In this document: in pieces, positions 37,163 to 50,600 of the stretch
Numbering within the stretch: position 1 is the first letter of the stretch
Layout of the letters: every line of letters begins with the position of its first letter
Origin: Maylandia zebra
Taxonomy: Eukaryota; Chordata; Actinopteri; Cichliformes; Cichlidae
Direction: 5' to 3'
DNA: 64,000 nt
Assembly: GCF_041146795.1 (NCBI RefSeq)
Contig: NC_135167.1
Location: forward strand, 35,866,954 to 35,930,953
Notes under the pieces: generated by a model
Seen by the model: only the letters and a program-made list of their open reading frames with translations
The model's database searches: none
What the model was told of the DNA's origin: nothing
Translations under genes and position numbers: made by a program

Positions 37163-38330
37163 AGACCCCCCTTTGACCGCTATCTGCTTTGACTGTGACC
37201 TGCTGCTTGGAATCATTCTGCAGTTTGTGGAAGGTAACAAAGTGCATTCAGTGTGTTTATTACTATGGCCAGATTACATAACAGCGACCACTGACCTCTC
37301 TTAGACAGGAGCACGGTTCTAACTGTGCTGCTTACAGTCCTTCATCTCTTCAATCATACATGTATCAGTGTCTGAGTATATTACAAAGCCTTTCGCCAAT
37401 CTTCGTTTTCTTTTTCGAGTATCTGTTGATTTTGTTTTTTCTTTAGACTTTTAAAACACAGGCTCAGGAGGGCTGTGAGGCACTCTCTGCACCACTGTTG
37501 GGGATATGTTATTGCCAAGTAATAAGTACGAAGTAATAAGTACGTAATAGTGCCCTAGTTTTCCTTTTCAAACAGACTGTATATAAAAGATGCCTGTAGC
37601 CACTGTGCTATGCTGTCCTGAGTGTTTTTATAGTCGCCTCTTCACACATCGAATGAGGGGTGGTTCTGTAAAACCAAGAACTCAAGCTCATTGATTAATA
37701 ACTTCTTTAGTCACTGCCGCTGCCCCCAGGTATACCCTGGTTTGTCCTCCATTCTGATTCTAATATTGACAAAAGTTTTCAAAATGAACTAAAACACTGA
37801 ACCCAAACGTTTCCTGAGCTCACAGAGCTAGGGAGCCAAAGACCATTTCTCTGACTTCGACAAAGAGAAGTCTTTGTGCACATCCACAGCACTTCTGAGA
37901 CTCTAAAGCCACATCCATCTTTAAGTACAGTCTTGTATTTTGTTTAATTAGAATTACCACATGTTAGTAAGATGGCATAGAGTACAGCCTCTGTATCTTG
38001 AAAGTATTTTCATGTCTTCATGGAAAAAGCAAAAAAACAAACAAAAACAAAACCCAGAAGAACGCCACTTTAGATTTCATCATAAACCCCCAATGCTTAG
38101 GGAAGCTTTAAATGTAGCAATAGTTTGCCTAAGCTGTCACTCAGCAAGAAATTAACAGGGTTGTTGCTGGTTATGTCACAAAAGGGATACTGCCGAGCAC
38201 CTTCACAGAGAGCTAAAGTCGGTATATTCAAACGCAGAGGTAAGGTAGGCCCTCAAACTTAGAAATCCTCTTTTGATATTTGAATTGATTAATAAGCTGT
38301 ACAAAATTAAATCACAGACTAACATGTGAA
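37163..38330. other. Short intergenic spacer between GCH1 and WDHD1
   Basis: About 1.2 kb. It contains a degenerate GACTGTATATAAAAGAT repeat at about 37574-37700. No other feature recognised. Confidence 0.5.
37574..37710 (+). repeat. Dispersed repeat copy (GACTGTATATAAAAGAT type)
   Basis: Begins GACTGTATATAAAAGATG followed by a TAGCCACTGTG segment. Its start is shared with copies near 15917 and 44185. It lies upstream of the GCH1 promoter. Confidence 0.45.
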
Positions 38331-38346
38331 CTAACAAACATTTACA

Positions 38347-38352
38347 TTTATT
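38347..38352 (-). terminator. wdhd1: WDHD1 polyadenylation signal
   Basis: AATAAA on the minus strand, about 145 nt beyond the WDHD1 stop codon. It implies a short 3' UTR. Confidence 0.55.
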
Positions 38353-38495
38353 AAATTGTTAAAATACAGTAAGTGTAAAAAACAAACAAAGAAAAAAAAA
38401 AAGAACCAAGTGTACATTTTTACTGAACATCACTCATCCGTCTCCAACACTGAGGGCAGTTGTTGATATACATGCGATCTCCGTCCACTGGAGGT

Positions 38496-38684
38496 TTAGT
38501 TTTGGTTAAACGCAAACACTGAAAGCTTGGAAGAGGGATCCAAAGACGACTTCTTCTTGGCACTACTTTCATCAGCTTCGGCCTTTTCATTTTCACTTTC
38601 CAAGCCTTCTCCTCCTTCTGCTCTTTTCCTCTTCTTCAGATCTGCTGCGTCTCCGCTCTGGCCTTTAGCTCTTTCTGTCCATGA
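38496..38684 (-). CDS. wdhd1: WDHD1 coding exon 25 and stop
   Basis: 189 nt, residues 1070-1131, end of the HMG box (SWTERAKGQ), a KKRKRA basic motif and the conserved tail LSVFAFNQN. The acceptor follows an uninterrupted C15 tract. Confidence 0.94.
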   Translation of the reverse strand, partial: SWTERAKGQSGDAADLKKRKRAEGGEGLESENEKAEADESSAKKKSSLDPSSKLSVFAFNQN

Positions 38685-41600
38685 CTAAAAGGGGGGGGGG
38701 GGGGGATAGAATAGACAAAGATCGCACATGTTAATTACTGCACATTACAAAAACAAAAAATTGTATTGTTGTTTCTATACAGGCTCCAAACAACCTACGT
38801 GATGATGACGAAACGCACACATGGGCACTCGGGCGTGCAGTTTGAAATTGCATCCTGTCACGTATAATCACTATTGACAGCATGCATCTCTTTGGCCTGC
38901 TGGCTCTTTCCCTCCTCGAGCCCCCTCCTTTTCTCTAAGCCGACACAAAAGGAAGCGCTTTTCTGGACGTAATGGAGCCAGGATGAATCATCAGGCCTGG
39001 TGTGTGCAGTGCCAGCAACACACACGCACACACACACACTCTACACCTCCAGTGCTTAATGAAACACTGTCATTAACCCATGCATATTCACACAAGCAAA
39101 CACACACACAAATGGCACCATTACAGAGCTGGTAGATGGTACAAGCTTTGACATATCACTAATCAGCTTCTGCTTTATTGAATATGGACTGAATAATTTT
39201 ATCAACACACACTCGCGCACACACAGACACACACAATGGTCGAGCCGTTTTAGGCTAAAGTTAAGCCTGCAGGGCCATCATCTAGGTTCTTTTTTCTGTA
39301 AACATACAGCTGAAATGCACTTATACAAGTTAATAAAAATCATATCAACTCCTTTGGTTCAAACTTGAAAGAAAATTTCATTTTTTTTTAAATGTGAATG
39401 TTTAAATAAAATAACTGGCAGGTATGAAATGATGTCTTGTTCATGCTGACCATATTTTCCTCTGGCACTGGTCAATATTTCTTTTTGTTGTCTGACTAAT
39501 TTTAGCTAATACGGTCAAACGCTAACTAATGTGGTCAGCGGCTAGCCCGCTAACTTTAGCTTTGGGGCTCGCTAACCCTGTTGCAAACAAAATACCATGT
39601 TAACCCACAGCTACAGTCTGTGTTGTGTTGGGAGCCGGTTGTTTTTTGACATTTGTGGTAAGTGGACTTTTCTAAGCTACTGTTAGCTAGTTTTGCTCAC
39701 TGTTGACACTGTGGTTTCTTTATGGTCACTGCATCTTTTGTGTCAGGTGCCAACTGTGATGTCACTACAGCTACCGGTCTATACTGGTGCTCACTTGTGC
39801 CGGATATGCTTCAGTCTTCTCCTGAACGGTAGGTGTTGCTTCTCAGCAAAAAAAAAAAAAACAACCAAAAAACCAAAACACCCCCCCCCCCCTTAAGTAT
39901 CAATGAGGTAGAAACAAGAAACAAAGATATTGCGGGTTTTTTTTTTTAAGTTTTCCACAGTTAGTCTCATCTTTTCAAACTGTTGCGGCTGTGTTTGTTG
40001 GTGTCAAACGGGCTGGCCCGAGTACTTCAGAAACTGCTGATCTGCAGTTTTCCTGAACAACCATCTCTAGCGTTCAAAGAGAATGGTGTGAAAAACAGAA
40101 AATATCCAACAATATTCAGCTAAGAACAAGAAAGTGTGCAATTTCACACATGCCTGCCAAAAGAGGACTGGTGGATTGGAAAAACACTGCCTGGTCTGAA
40201 TGAGTCTCAATTTCTGCTGCATGCTAGGGTCAATATTTGACAGGAAGAACAAGAGAGTGTGGATATAACCCACCCAGTATTTAAACAGTTTAGACTGGTT
40301 ACAATCGTGGTGTTCCGCTGTAGGAATATTTTCTTGGCACACTCTGGGGGTCGCTTTGTATTAACTGAGAATCATTTAAACTCCGCAGCCTACACGAGCA
40401 TTGTGGCTGGCCATGTCCATCCCTTTATAACCACAGTGTTTTTCTAATATGACTACATCATTTTCTGATGACTACATCTGGCAACGTAACTTATCATGTC
40501 GCAAAGCTCAGATCATATTAAACTGGTTTCTTGAACATGGCAATGACTCTAATGATCTTGCATGGCCTCAATCTAACAGAGCACCTTTTGAATGTGGTGG
40601 AAACTGGAATGTGCATCATGGGTGTGCAGCCGACACTCTGGATTCATCTTTCAGAACAGCTGAAAATTCGGATCAGAATTATGCTCCTGCTGATTGACCA
40701 GCCGATCATCTCTCATGCATCAATGCTTTGCGCCCTCAGTGCCCAAACACACTTGACTGGGCTCCCAGGCAACAGGCATCCCCTCACCCCCACTTCCTCG
40801 TCATCCAGCTTTCTGCTGAGAGTCTTGATGTATGCAGGGTCAGGGCCAGTGTACCACAGAAGCACTCGGCTGGATGAAAGGACGAGGCGTGTCATTAGTG
40901 GCACAACCACCCTCATTCACTCACCTATTGACTGACCACAGCTGAGACACAGCATTTCAGAGAAAAGTGGTTAAAACCAAGCACTGGATTTCTTTTCTTT
41001 TTTTTGTTAATGTGACCCTGCAGGACTCTAATAACAGTACAACTTAATCGAGTGATTTTAAACTTTTGAATACATTTCTTTATATCTAGGAATCTACTTA
41101 TCTATTTTATTCAAATCTGTAGACCTGCAGTCATTTTTAAAAATAAAAAGCTTCAGCAGGTTGGACAGCTCAAGCGGTACTGATGAGACTATTCGAAGCA
41201 GTTATGCTGGTTAGACTAGTGATGGGTGAGTTTTCAGATGAGCTGTTGCTGGGAAGCGGTACAACTAGCTCCCATGTTCTCAGCTTCTCATTAAAATGCG
41301 AAAAACATTTCAGTGCTTGGGAGGAAGAGAAGAGTACACGTATGGATACATTTCTCATTTGATGTGAAAGAAAATAAGACACTTTGTAAACAGTGTGGAG
41401 CAGCTATCAGCACAACACACTCTTACATTTTATATGTTATTCACCTGAACCAATTTCAGATCGAGTTTACTATAATTTTATGATATTTTCTCAACTGAAA
41501 CTAGACTAAAGCTAAAAGAATTTAGATGGTTAAATTATGAGTAACACTAAATTCTAATTTGCTGAACACGTGACCATCTTTGATTTCTGAATGGGAATCA

Positions 41601-44600
41601 GCTTGGACTAGAAATATGGCCAAAAGCTGAAGTCAGCTTATGAAAACTGCAAATTGTGCACACCCACATAAAACTTTAAAGAATCCTTACAAGCGGAGGG
41701 CTGAAAATGGGATTCTCTGCATTTACAATTTCAGTTGGGTTACTGAAATTATAGACAAGGGTGTCAACGGGGGCTCCGGGGGTTGAGGATCAACCTGCCA
41801 AAGACTCCAATCACTGGACAGTAGAGCTGGGCGATATGAGATTTTTTCATATCACGATATGTTTTTTTCATTTCAGGCGATAACGATATCTATCACGATA
41901 TGAGCCAAATAACTATATTTGTAAGATTTAAATGTGCCGTTGCTCACAAGTAAAATGTGAAATAATCAGCAGCTTGTTTTTATTTAAATATTTATTTCCC
42001 ATAATAAGTTCAACAGGGTAGATGTACTTAAGGAACATGAGACTTTTTCAGATAAATAAAGGCAAATATTGCAAACTACACAAAAGGCAGCCGCTAAAGC
42101 GTTTAAGTTTCAAAATAGAACAAACGAAACAGACTAAATTGTCAATTCCACTTAGAAACAAAATATTAATTCTAAAAATAAATCTTAGTTTGTTTTACAG
42201 AAGAACAGACAAAACTGACTAACTTTTGTCAATATCAAATAAACTGAGAACTAAAAGGAAATTCTCAATCTCTCCTTGTTGTATAGCTGAGCTTTTCAAA
42301 CAGTTTTAACAGTTACTTTAGTCTGACAAAAGCCGAATGACGAATTAGCGCTTCCAGTCAGAGACTGAGGCTACGTCCACACGTACACGGGTATTTTTGA
42401 AAACGGAGATTTTCCGTTTTCGTTTTAAAAAATAATCCCGTCCACACATAAAGGCAGAAATGAAGGAAAACGCTGCTATGAACATGCCAAAGCAGCAGGT
42501 GGCGCTAGATTCCTAACCGTGCAGAAATGTTGGCCAATCAGAAGTCTAGAAGCCTCGGTGGGAAAAAGTAAACAAAGCTGGGGCATAGAAGCAGAACAGA
42601 GTCGTATGTGTGGAGGGACAGTAACTGTGTGTATATGTAAGCATTTAAACACTGCAGAGAGTAGAATTAACAGTAACAGTATTGTAGAAATTCATTTCAC
42701 CGAAACAATAACGTGGCGCACAGTGTGACGCATGCACCAGGTTATTGTATTTCCAGACTTGCTTTCGGCACAATTTACAGTGCACGCTACTCTGTTTTTT
42801 GTCAGACTTGAAATAGCCGAAATACCTTCACACTACGGAACTTCTATGGCTCTTCCGTTCGACAATCTCTCCGGCGTTGGAACCATCATCTGTTTTCTCT
42901 TCGGTCACGCTCGGTTGATTTTTCTAGTCAGCACACTCATTTCCTCCATTATGCGCTGGCTCCATTACCCGCTGGCTGCTTCCCAAACAAACACACGTGC
43001 GGCGTGGCACTTGTGCTGTACGTAACAAGTCACGCGACGTGACGCTGCGGCTGTGATTGGTTCGGCTCTGCGCTACTTGATTTGGATTGGCTGACCCTTT
43101 TTTTTTTCTTTTTTTTTTTTTTAAGAGGACAAGAGCGGCGAGGTCTATCGCGATAGCTTAATTTCTCTATCGAGTAAAAGTTATATCGCGATACATATCG
43201 TTATCGTTCTATCGCCCAGCTCTACTGGACAGCTTTCGAAATTTTTGACATCACTGTTTTAGCAACCCCCCTCCTCTCTAAAACCCTCGATGTGTTATAC
43301 CAGTCTCTCCTCCGCCGACAGCGTCCTGAAGCGTCCCATAGCCTCCTTGATGACGTCGGTCTCTTCCAGGTCAGGGTTGTCGGCTAGGATACTTTTCCTG
43401 TTCTCCTCCAACCAAAGCTGGAAGCCTGTCTTTGGCCTAAATGCACAGAGAAAACGAGAAATACTGCCCTGTTTAAAAACGCTCTACATGTAGAATCTGT
43501 TTTTGAACATCCCAGTGTTCGAAGGGTCTAACCGTTTCTTTCTTTGAAATCTTTTACCTCTTGTTTTCAGAGTTATCTGCAGGTGGTCCTGGAGGCGGGG
43601 TGTCTGGTTGTTTCTGCAGATTTGCAGCTTGCTCTGTATTCTCCTGAACCTTCTTATTAGCTGTCTTTGTGGCAGCCATCTGCAGCAGAGTAGACTGAGT
43701 CTTCACAGGAAAAAAAGGACATTTTATTGTTTTGAAAGATGCATTATCTTTTCCAGGTACTATCATTTTGAGACCTCGGCACAGCTATGTGGAGACATGC
43801 TACAGCTTTAAATTCTGAGACGGTACCTTGGTTTTTGGCTTGGGGGCCAGAGGTTTGAGGATGGGACTTTTGCTGGGTTTCCCCCCAGAGCTGCTGAGCT
43901 GAGCTGACTTCTTGCTGGACGTCATGTTGTCCAGGATGTTTGTTACTCGCGGCTGACCGGATGAAGCTGACATTTTCCCCGAACCAGGAACCTGAACACA
44001 CCAAAGCAATAACAAAATTTAAAGAAATATCTTAAAGATATTGTATATGTTCCTTATAGTCAACAAATCACATGAAAAACAGCAACAACAAAAACAGTGC
44101 GTTTCTTCTTCTTCTTTGCCACTGACTCCAAGGTGACTGAGCCACACCCGGTGGCTTACCAGGTACTTTATTAAGAAGAAAGCCTGTATATAAAAGATGG
44201 AGGCAGGAAAGTGATTTCACCCATCGTTTTCGTTTTTATACTGTACTTAACTGAGCCTTGAAGGCTAGCCAATACTTAAACCCTGCCTTAGTGTTTATCT
44301 CACTAAAAAGAGAAGGAAAGAGAAGTCAGTGTGCAATGGGGTAGCTTTCTTACAGAGTTGTGTACAGATCTTTTTGCAACCCGAGTCAGCTCCTGCTGGC
44401 CAACAGAGGCTGCTGTTCAGACTCCACACGGTGCATTTAAAAGCAGCTCCACAGACAGACAGGAGAGATGAAAGTGATATCTGAGGAATAAGCTAAACCT
44501 TCTTAAGAACCACTTCTCTCTCTTTAAACCTCTTACAGTCTTTATTCATATTCAAAACCAAAAGAGTCCGTTGTCTTTTATTAATGGCTAAACATCAAAA

Positions 44601-47600
44601 AATGACTAAAAGCCTTTTTCCATTAGTACCTACTTGGATTGGCTTGAGTGAGTGGACTTGTTTTCTATTACAATCGAGTGCTAGCTAATGTGTGTGGGGT
44701 CGCTATAGCAACACGGCCGAACGTCCTGTGACATCATCTGTGTGCACCACAAATGCCACAACAAAGGAGTTGGCAGTCTCATAAGACCTCATCAGATCGC
44801 CTGGAACCCCGGCCAAGCATGTTGTAAAAAAAAGCACATGGTACCGAGTCGCGTAGGTAATATTGGAAAAGGGCTATAATGAGACCACATCCTTGATTTT
44901 GACGAAATTAAAATCTAAGAAGTCACAGTTCTTACCTTAAAAGGATTTGCACGTCCCATTTTACCAACTGAAAAACAAGAGACACATTGGGAAGTGATTC
45001 AGATAAAACTGGCTGACCAAATTCTTCATTAGTAAAAGCGCTATATAAATACAGGCCATTTACCATTTACCATTCAACACCTAATAACAGGTCTTGTTTC
45101 ATATTTGAATATTAAAATGGGCTTGGGTGATGGGAGCGGCTGTCCCACTTTAATCTTACTCTGAAAACCTTCCAACAACTGACAAAGACTTGAAATGAAA
45201 TCAAACCCAGCTAAAACTCCACTGACAGAGACACCACAAGTGTACAACATGAGGAGGACAGTACATGGCCATTGGGTTATTTGGGTTATTTGTCCTACAT
45301 CACGCTAAAGTGACTCACCATAATACCGAACATCTAAGCTGACTGACAGATATGCGTTTACTCACTTGGTGTCGGAGACGGCTTGATGGGTGAGCCGGCT
45401 TCTTTAGCAAACGGGTTCACACCTGACAGACATGGAGGAGGCGTGTTAGCATGTTAGCAGCAGCACTGGCAACTTGTGCAAAGTAAGAGGTGGAACTGAC
45501 GTTTTTTTGTTTCTGTCGCCTCTTCCGGCTCCATCTCCTGTCTGTCCTCTTCCTCCATGAGCTCTTCTCCTCTTTCCTCCTCATCCTCTTGCTCCTCCTG
45601 CTGATTCTGTCTTCTGCTGTAACGTCCCCCCGCTGTGACGTCGGTGTGGCCATACCTGTGCAAAAAGAGAGCGAATACTGCTATTTTTAATCTGTTTGTA
45701 AACTATAAAATAAATTGGAGGAGACTGATGAAGGTTTTACACTTAAAATGCTGCAATAAATGTTACATGGTTGATATTTGTTCTTCCTTCATCCATATAA
45801 AAATAACATAAATAACCTATTTAAAAAAAAGTGTTTAAGGTTTCACATCATAAAAGAGCTCTGCTTTTTTTCCTTCTCTCACCCCAACCGGTCGCAGCAG
45901 ATGGCCCCGCCCCTCCCTGAGCCTGGTTCTGCCGGAGGTTTCTTCCTGCTAAAAGGGAGTTTTTCCTTCCCACTGTCGTACAAAGTGCTTGCTCATAAGG
46001 GGTCATATGATTGTTGGGTTTTTCCTCTGTATCAATTATGTACGATCTACAGTACAATATAAAGCGCCTTGAGGCGACTGTTGTTGTGGTGAATTGCTTT
46101 TTTAACCAAGTAACCATCTCGTTGAAGAACATGTATCAGCTGACCTGCTTTGATAAAGATAATTTTATTGAAATGACACACTCCTTGTGTGGTATCTATG
46201 CTGCGCTCAGCGGTGACGTGAAGTCGTCTGACAGTGCTATAGGGTAGTCACCCATAAAGGGTGAGGTTTGTTATTTTGGCCAAAGCCAGACAGTCCAGAT
46301 TAATTTACACAAACAGTGAAAGTGATGCATGCTTTTTGACATTACCCAGAGCTCCGTCTCGTGCTGGAGTATTCAGGCTCCTCTTCCTGCTCCTCTTGCT
46401 CTTCTTCCTGCATCTGGTTGGATTTCTCCAGAGCAATCTCACTGAGCCGCTGTGCGAGGGCCATGCGTCTGGATCGGGATGCATATCGTATGGCCAGAGT
46501 CACCACGTTCTGGGTCATCATCTCTGCCAGCTCCACACAGCGAAACTCTCGCTCCAGTTTGCAGGACAACTGTAAGAAAACAACAACTCTAAACAAATCT
46601 GTACTTTGGGAGTGTCTCGATCACCAAGTGTTTGCAGCATTCACACTTACTGCAAACATCTTCATGAGCAGCTCCTGCTGCTCCTTCTGGGACTGATTCT
46701 GAGCGTCTTCATCTATTTCGTAGCCGCTGGAGGACAGGAAGCTGTAGTGGTCGTGGAAAAGGACCGAACGCCAGAACTGCTCCTGAATAACAGCAGAGGA
46801 TAGGCTCAGCTGTTACTGGATCCATGACACCACTGAGCCACCTGAAAAGATCTGAGGACTGGATTATTTCGATAACCCATTGTCCAGGTGCTCATTCTTG
46901 TGTTTATTTACCTCCATCTGCCCCTTCTCTGTTGTGGTCTGACACAGGGGCAGCTTGAAGGGTAGGATGGCCACGGCCGGTCTGGGCAGGGTGGGAGGAT
47001 ACCTGGAGCCTTTACATGGAATACACCTAACAGGACGAGGACAGAAGGAATGTCAGCCTCTAAGAAGCAATAATTAACCAGCATCGAGTATCGGCTCATA
47101 TGCACCACTCAGTCACTTTTTATTTCCTGTTCAAACTGCTAAATCAATGAGCTGTGATGCAGATGAAAGCTCACCTGAGCTGCTGAGGGTTCTCGTGCAC
47201 TCCAACCACCCAGTAGTGATCTGATTTGCTCTTGCAGGTCTCCCTGGTGTTGCACACTGGAGTCCATGTGTTGCCCAGGGAGCGGTTCAGCATTCGCACC
47301 ACGCCGTCTGAATCCACATAGCACGGGGTACCTGAAAGACCACGAGATGTATTCCAGGACAGGTTGTTCCAAATCATCACCAGCAGCAAAGTAATGATGC
47401 TTCCCATGAGATTCTTTCACATTATAATATCTTGACATACTGACCCTGGGCTGTGAAGCCGAGCCAAGACAAGTACGATTTTTGAGAGAGGGGGAGGGGT
47501 TCGCCACTGATGAGTTGCCTCCTCTTTCGACTTAACTGCAGCAGCTGGACACCCAGAGCCTGTTCTTCATCGAAACCTGTAGCTGGTGGTGGAAAACGAG

Positions 47601-50600
47601 ACACATGTAAAGAGCTGGAAGATAACACTGCAAACTGCAGTACTTATATTTGGAGAGAGTGGAAATTTCCAGATCACAGCTTAAGAGTGGGGGGTTGCCT
47701 TTACTCTCATCTCTTGTGCTGCACATTTTACATTTACACTCTGTGGTGACTCCATGTGGTGGAAAGTAAACTGAATGAACGGAACTGACATGCAACAATG
47801 ACACACCGACAGTTACATCACAAAGCTAAGAATAAATAAATAATTCCTAATTTTATTTTTGAACCATACAAGCACATGCAATGTGCTGATTATCACAGAG
47901 GAGTGTGTGTGTCTCTAACCCCGATGGTAGACGACGAGCAGCTGCTCTCCATGTCCTGCCATGCAGACCACAGGCCCTGGCAGGCTGAACAATTCTCTCT
48001 GTACTCCTCCGATGGAGAAGAGCCTGATCATCAGCGTGCTGGTGGCGACTGCTGCCCAGCCTTGACCCAGACAAAGCGCCCTCACGTCCTCCCCTTTAGG
48101 AAGGTCGACCATCCACTCCTTATTGGTGTCCCACGAGGAGAAGTGAAGGCACTGCAGCTTACTGGAGAGAGAGAGGGGGAAAATACTGAAAGGGGAGAAA
48201 TAAATAAATAAATCCCCAGAAGCAGGTCAGGTGGAAGTTTTACCTAGCGAGCTCTTCTGTGCTGGGGCAGGCCAGCAGCACGGCCTCCTGGGAGAGATCA
48301 GCCACGGTGTGACCCAGTGAGTTGGTGAGGTGCATGGCGTGGTGCACGGCCGTGTCGTGAAACTCCACATCGATGGCGTTGTCCTGCTCGTCGTTGTAGC
48401 CTCGCACTATACCCACGGAGTTCCACATCTGAGGCACAGTTTGCTGTTATGACATGCGAGCAACTCAGATTTACAGTGTAATGACTCTCAGTGTGTCCTA
48501 CCATGAAGCGGTGTGTGAGATGTGCAGGGGTGGAGCCTGGCTGGAAGGCTTTCTGGGGAGGAGTTGGCACGGGCCCCTCGTAGACAGGACGCAGGGGCAC
48601 CACTGGGGCTGCTGCAGGCGCCACAGAACTGCCTGCGTCATTGTCGTCGTCCCCCAATTTGTCCTGACCAAGCTTCAGTGATCCTGTGTCTGAATGAAAA
48701 AAACAAAAAAATAAATGGAGTAATTTCAGGTGATGTCTCCATTCATGTGCGATGTATGCTGAGACATGCTGCGATGATCACAGTTTCACTTCTTCTAAAA
48801 TCTGAACACCTTGTAACTTTAATCACCTAATTATTTTTTTTCCCCATAGATTAACATTACCAGTTAAAGACAGCAATAGGCTAACCTGCACAAAGACAAA
48901 CTTCACTGCCTTCTCCACTAGATAGTGCTGACTTTAGGAAACATTTGCTTTGCTTATAATGATGACAAACATAACGATAATTAACAGGTTAAACATTGAC
49001 TGCAGGTGGTGGAAATTCATGCAAACAGTTGTAACTGTGCCTCTTGAGCCTGAAATCCAAGTTCATGCTACAGACTTTCTGATCAAAATTCAAATAAAAA
49101 CTCTAAACACTTGTTTTGATGTTGAACTTTTGCAATTGAGCTCTTTAGTTAAGATTTTTTTTTTTGCTTCTTTCACAAAGTCGAATCTGTTTTTTTCTGC
49201 ACACAGAAAAACTTTTAGCCTTCCCTTCGCAAGAATTTCTAATTTCCTAATCTCGATCTTTGAACGTTGCGTTTCCTGTGTTTTGTAATACACTTTCAAT
49301 TATTTCTGACATTTTAAGGACCAAACTATTGCTCGAGAACATAACTGCAAGATCAATAAATGATGAAAATAATAGTTAGGTACAGCAGGAGTTTGTGATG
49401 GCCAGATCACCTCGCTTTTATCTTCCATCTGTATTCGCCCCCTCAATGACCCCATCTTCACCCACCTAGTGAGTTCTCGTCGTCCAGGAACGCTCCTCTG
49501 TTCTTCACCCGCCCAGTCGCAGGCACCAGGAAATCGTCATCGTCATCGTCCCAGCCAACGGCTTTCTTAGCTGGAGACTTTGTGTCACTCAGTCCTTCAT
49601 CCATCAGTCTGTCATCGTCATCATCAAACAGGTCATCATAGTCTTTTGCAGGATTTTTTGCAGCGACCTGCTGAAAGTCCATGACAGATTTAAGCAGCTT
49701 GAATTTAACTGAACAAAAGAAAAAAAGGGAGACTTTGAAGCTGGGCGTGTTTACAGTTGTGTTATGAACTAACCGCAAACAACGCTCAACTGGTTATAAA
49801 TGCAATCTGGTAACTTAACAATCTATGGACGCTGTTGTTCCTGAACAAAGAATATGCAATAGCACTAAAAGGCATTAAAAAACTCTGGGGCCTCTGGATG
49901 TCTGGGGCCTGGATCTCCTCCATACCTGCTTCATGCCCTGGGGGACGGGGCTGTGGCTCCCCACACTCCCTAGCAGATCGTTACATGGAGAAACCTTTGG
50001 AATACAAGCATGCTGATCCACACAGGTGTGCACACAGGTGTACACTCGGGTGTTCACAGACGCGGACTACAGCTTTCTTGGTAAAATTAATCCGCTTGGC
50101 ATCTTTCTTGGTCGTAAGACAATAATTCTGATGGCTAAAGATCCAAACGGGACAAAAAAGAAAGATAAAAAAAAGAAAAGAAAAAAAAAGTAGTGATAAC
50201 TTCCTGATTTTAAAGCTTTGACCTGTAAATTTATGTTTTACAAGTGACTTGTCTGTAGTTAGATTTCCTTTTATTACGGCAGAGATCTATCCCAGCTAAT
50301 CTAATGAAGAAAGATAACCTGCAGAGCTGGATGAGTCTCAAAATCTTACTTCATGGTACAGGGATGTACAGAGGGGGTACAAAAAAAGGTTACTTGAGCA
50401 GTACCTTGGTCCTATTGTTATCAGCTGTGGAGGTGCCGAGTCCGTCCAGCAGGCCCAGGCAGCCCTCAGTGTCCGTGTAGGCAATATGGCTGCCTGATGG
50501 ATGCCAGGCCAAACTGCACACTGTGAAGCCTTTCTCGTGTTTCTGCCTACAGCAGAGAGCAGAAAGCTTAAACTTTAGTGGTGAGCAACATCTACTGTTC

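Larger units (their letters stand above)
38685..43300 (-). other. wdhd1: WDHD1 intron 24
   Basis: The large intron before the last exon. It contains CA-rich patches (39020-39235), a decayed Tc1-like transposon (about 40030-40730) and a 1.4-kb hAT-like element (41822-43224) that ends only 77 bp from exon 24. Confidence 0.75.
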
